From JANNFX01 sp031380225 (lineage in GTDB: Bacteria; Pseudomonadota; Alphaproteobacteria; Rhizobiales; Hyphomicrobiaceae): a stretch of DNA of 13,741 bases. This document shows positions 13,484-13,741 of the stretch, piece by piece. A program made the translations under genes and the position numbers. The stretch spans positions 1-13,741 of the forward strand of contig JANNFX010000148.1 in the NCBI GenBank assembly GCA_031380225.1, read 5' to 3'. Under the pieces are notes generated by a model. The model made no database searches. It worked only from the letters and a program-made list of their open reading frames with translations, and was not told the origin of the DNA. Each line of letters begins with the position of its first letter. Within the stretch, counting starts at the first letter, position 1.

Positions 13484-13741
13484 TGATTGCCCCCTGATCC
13501 CCTTGCGCAGTGATCAGTAACGGGGTGGTGCCCGAGGCCTGAACCGAACTTGGTGCTACCCAACTCATGCTGGAACGCGCGAGTACGTAGCCCGCTAAAC
13601 CGGGGGCGAGAGTGACTTGCTTACTTTTTGCAGTTCCGACTTTCAATTCGGAAACTCGAACACGGCGGTTTCCATCGTTGACAGCGGTGATGACCGTTTT
13701 TCCGTCGTGCTTCGATACTGACCAGCTTAAGTTGGCCTGTT
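13452..13741 (-). CDS. Pilus periplasmic chaperone (CsuC-like), C-terminal part
   Basis: The last 95 codons of a minus-strand gene that begins beyond the right edge. The visible part starts QANLSWSVSKHDG and contains VNDGNRRVRVSELKVG (20-35), the chaperone C-terminal domain pattern in which a N-x-G-N-x-x-[VI]-R-[VI]-S-x-L segment occurs, and ends in an Ala/Ser-rich tail before TAA. Periplasmic PapD-like chaperones fold pilin subunits by donor-strand complementation. The catalytic Arg/Lys cleft and the G1 strand cannot be judged because the N-terminal domain is missing. The assignment draws on position directly upstream of the usher. The window cuts the gene, so this is not a pseudogene call. 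Confidence 0.75.
   Translation of the reverse strand, partial: QANLSWSVSKHDGKTVITAVNDGNRRVRVSELKVGTAKSKQVTLAPGLAGYVLARSSMSWVAPSSVQASGTTPLLITAQGDQGAINAEASASAAR

Noticed and set aside
1..13741. CRISPR array, tRNA, rRNA or complete insertion sequence
   Set aside because: I found no regularly spaced repeats, no cloverleaf or rRNA-like stretch, and no transposase or integrase gene in any frame.

Overview
The window looks like a chromosomal segment of a methylotrophic proteobacterium, most likely an alphaproteobacterium. This rests on a moderate-to-high GC content, on protein family resemblance, and on intergenic palindromes that resemble alphaproteobacterial interspersed repeats. The taxon is inferred and no marker gene is present. 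Its core is a locus for the indirect (N-methylglutamate) route of monomethylamine oxidation, followed by part of a Csu-type (sigma-clade) chaperone-usher pilus operon.

Layout. Positions 1-1684, minus strand: N-methylglutamate dehydrogenase genes, with mgdA (SoxB-like, FAD/FMN), mgdB (SoxD-like) and the first three codons of mgdC (SoxA-like), which runs off the left edge. A 150-bp spacer between mgdA and mgdB holds a REP-like inverted pair and a 46-codon ORF with a strong ribosome binding site. Positions 1685-2117: a divergent control region without a convincing gene, rich in palindromes. Positions 2118-4389, plus strand: three small membrane proteins (96, 126 and 54 residues) and an Eat/APC-family permease, closed by a hairpin terminator at 4422-4448. 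Positions 4475-5463: two unrecognised membrane-associated proteins in an ATGA overlap. Positions 5526-9824: mgsA, mgsB, mgsC and gmaS, all complete. Positions 9825-9998: a convergent gap with a 12-bp-stem palindrome. Positions 9973-13741, minus strand: two-domain SCPU tip adhesin, outer-membrane usher and the C-terminal end of the periplasmic chaperone.

How the genes work together. The permease, perhaps with the three small membrane proteins, probably imports methylamine or a related amine. GmaS condenses methylamine with glutamate using ATP to give gamma-glutamylmethylamide. MgsABC, a glutamate-synthase-like complex split over three genes, transfers the methylamino group to form N-methylglutamate. 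MgdABCD, a sarcosine-oxidase-like complex, oxidises N-methylglutamate, regenerating glutamate and releasing the C1 unit to tetrahydrofolate or as formaldehyde. The pilus genes belong to a separate, convergent operon.

Most worth a second look: the small-membrane-protein/permease unit, the REP hairpin plus coupling ORF in front of mgdB, the unrecognised pair before mgsA, the long inverted repeat between mgsC and gmaS, and the loss of expected metal ligands in MgdB (zinc) and MgsC (iron-sulfur).
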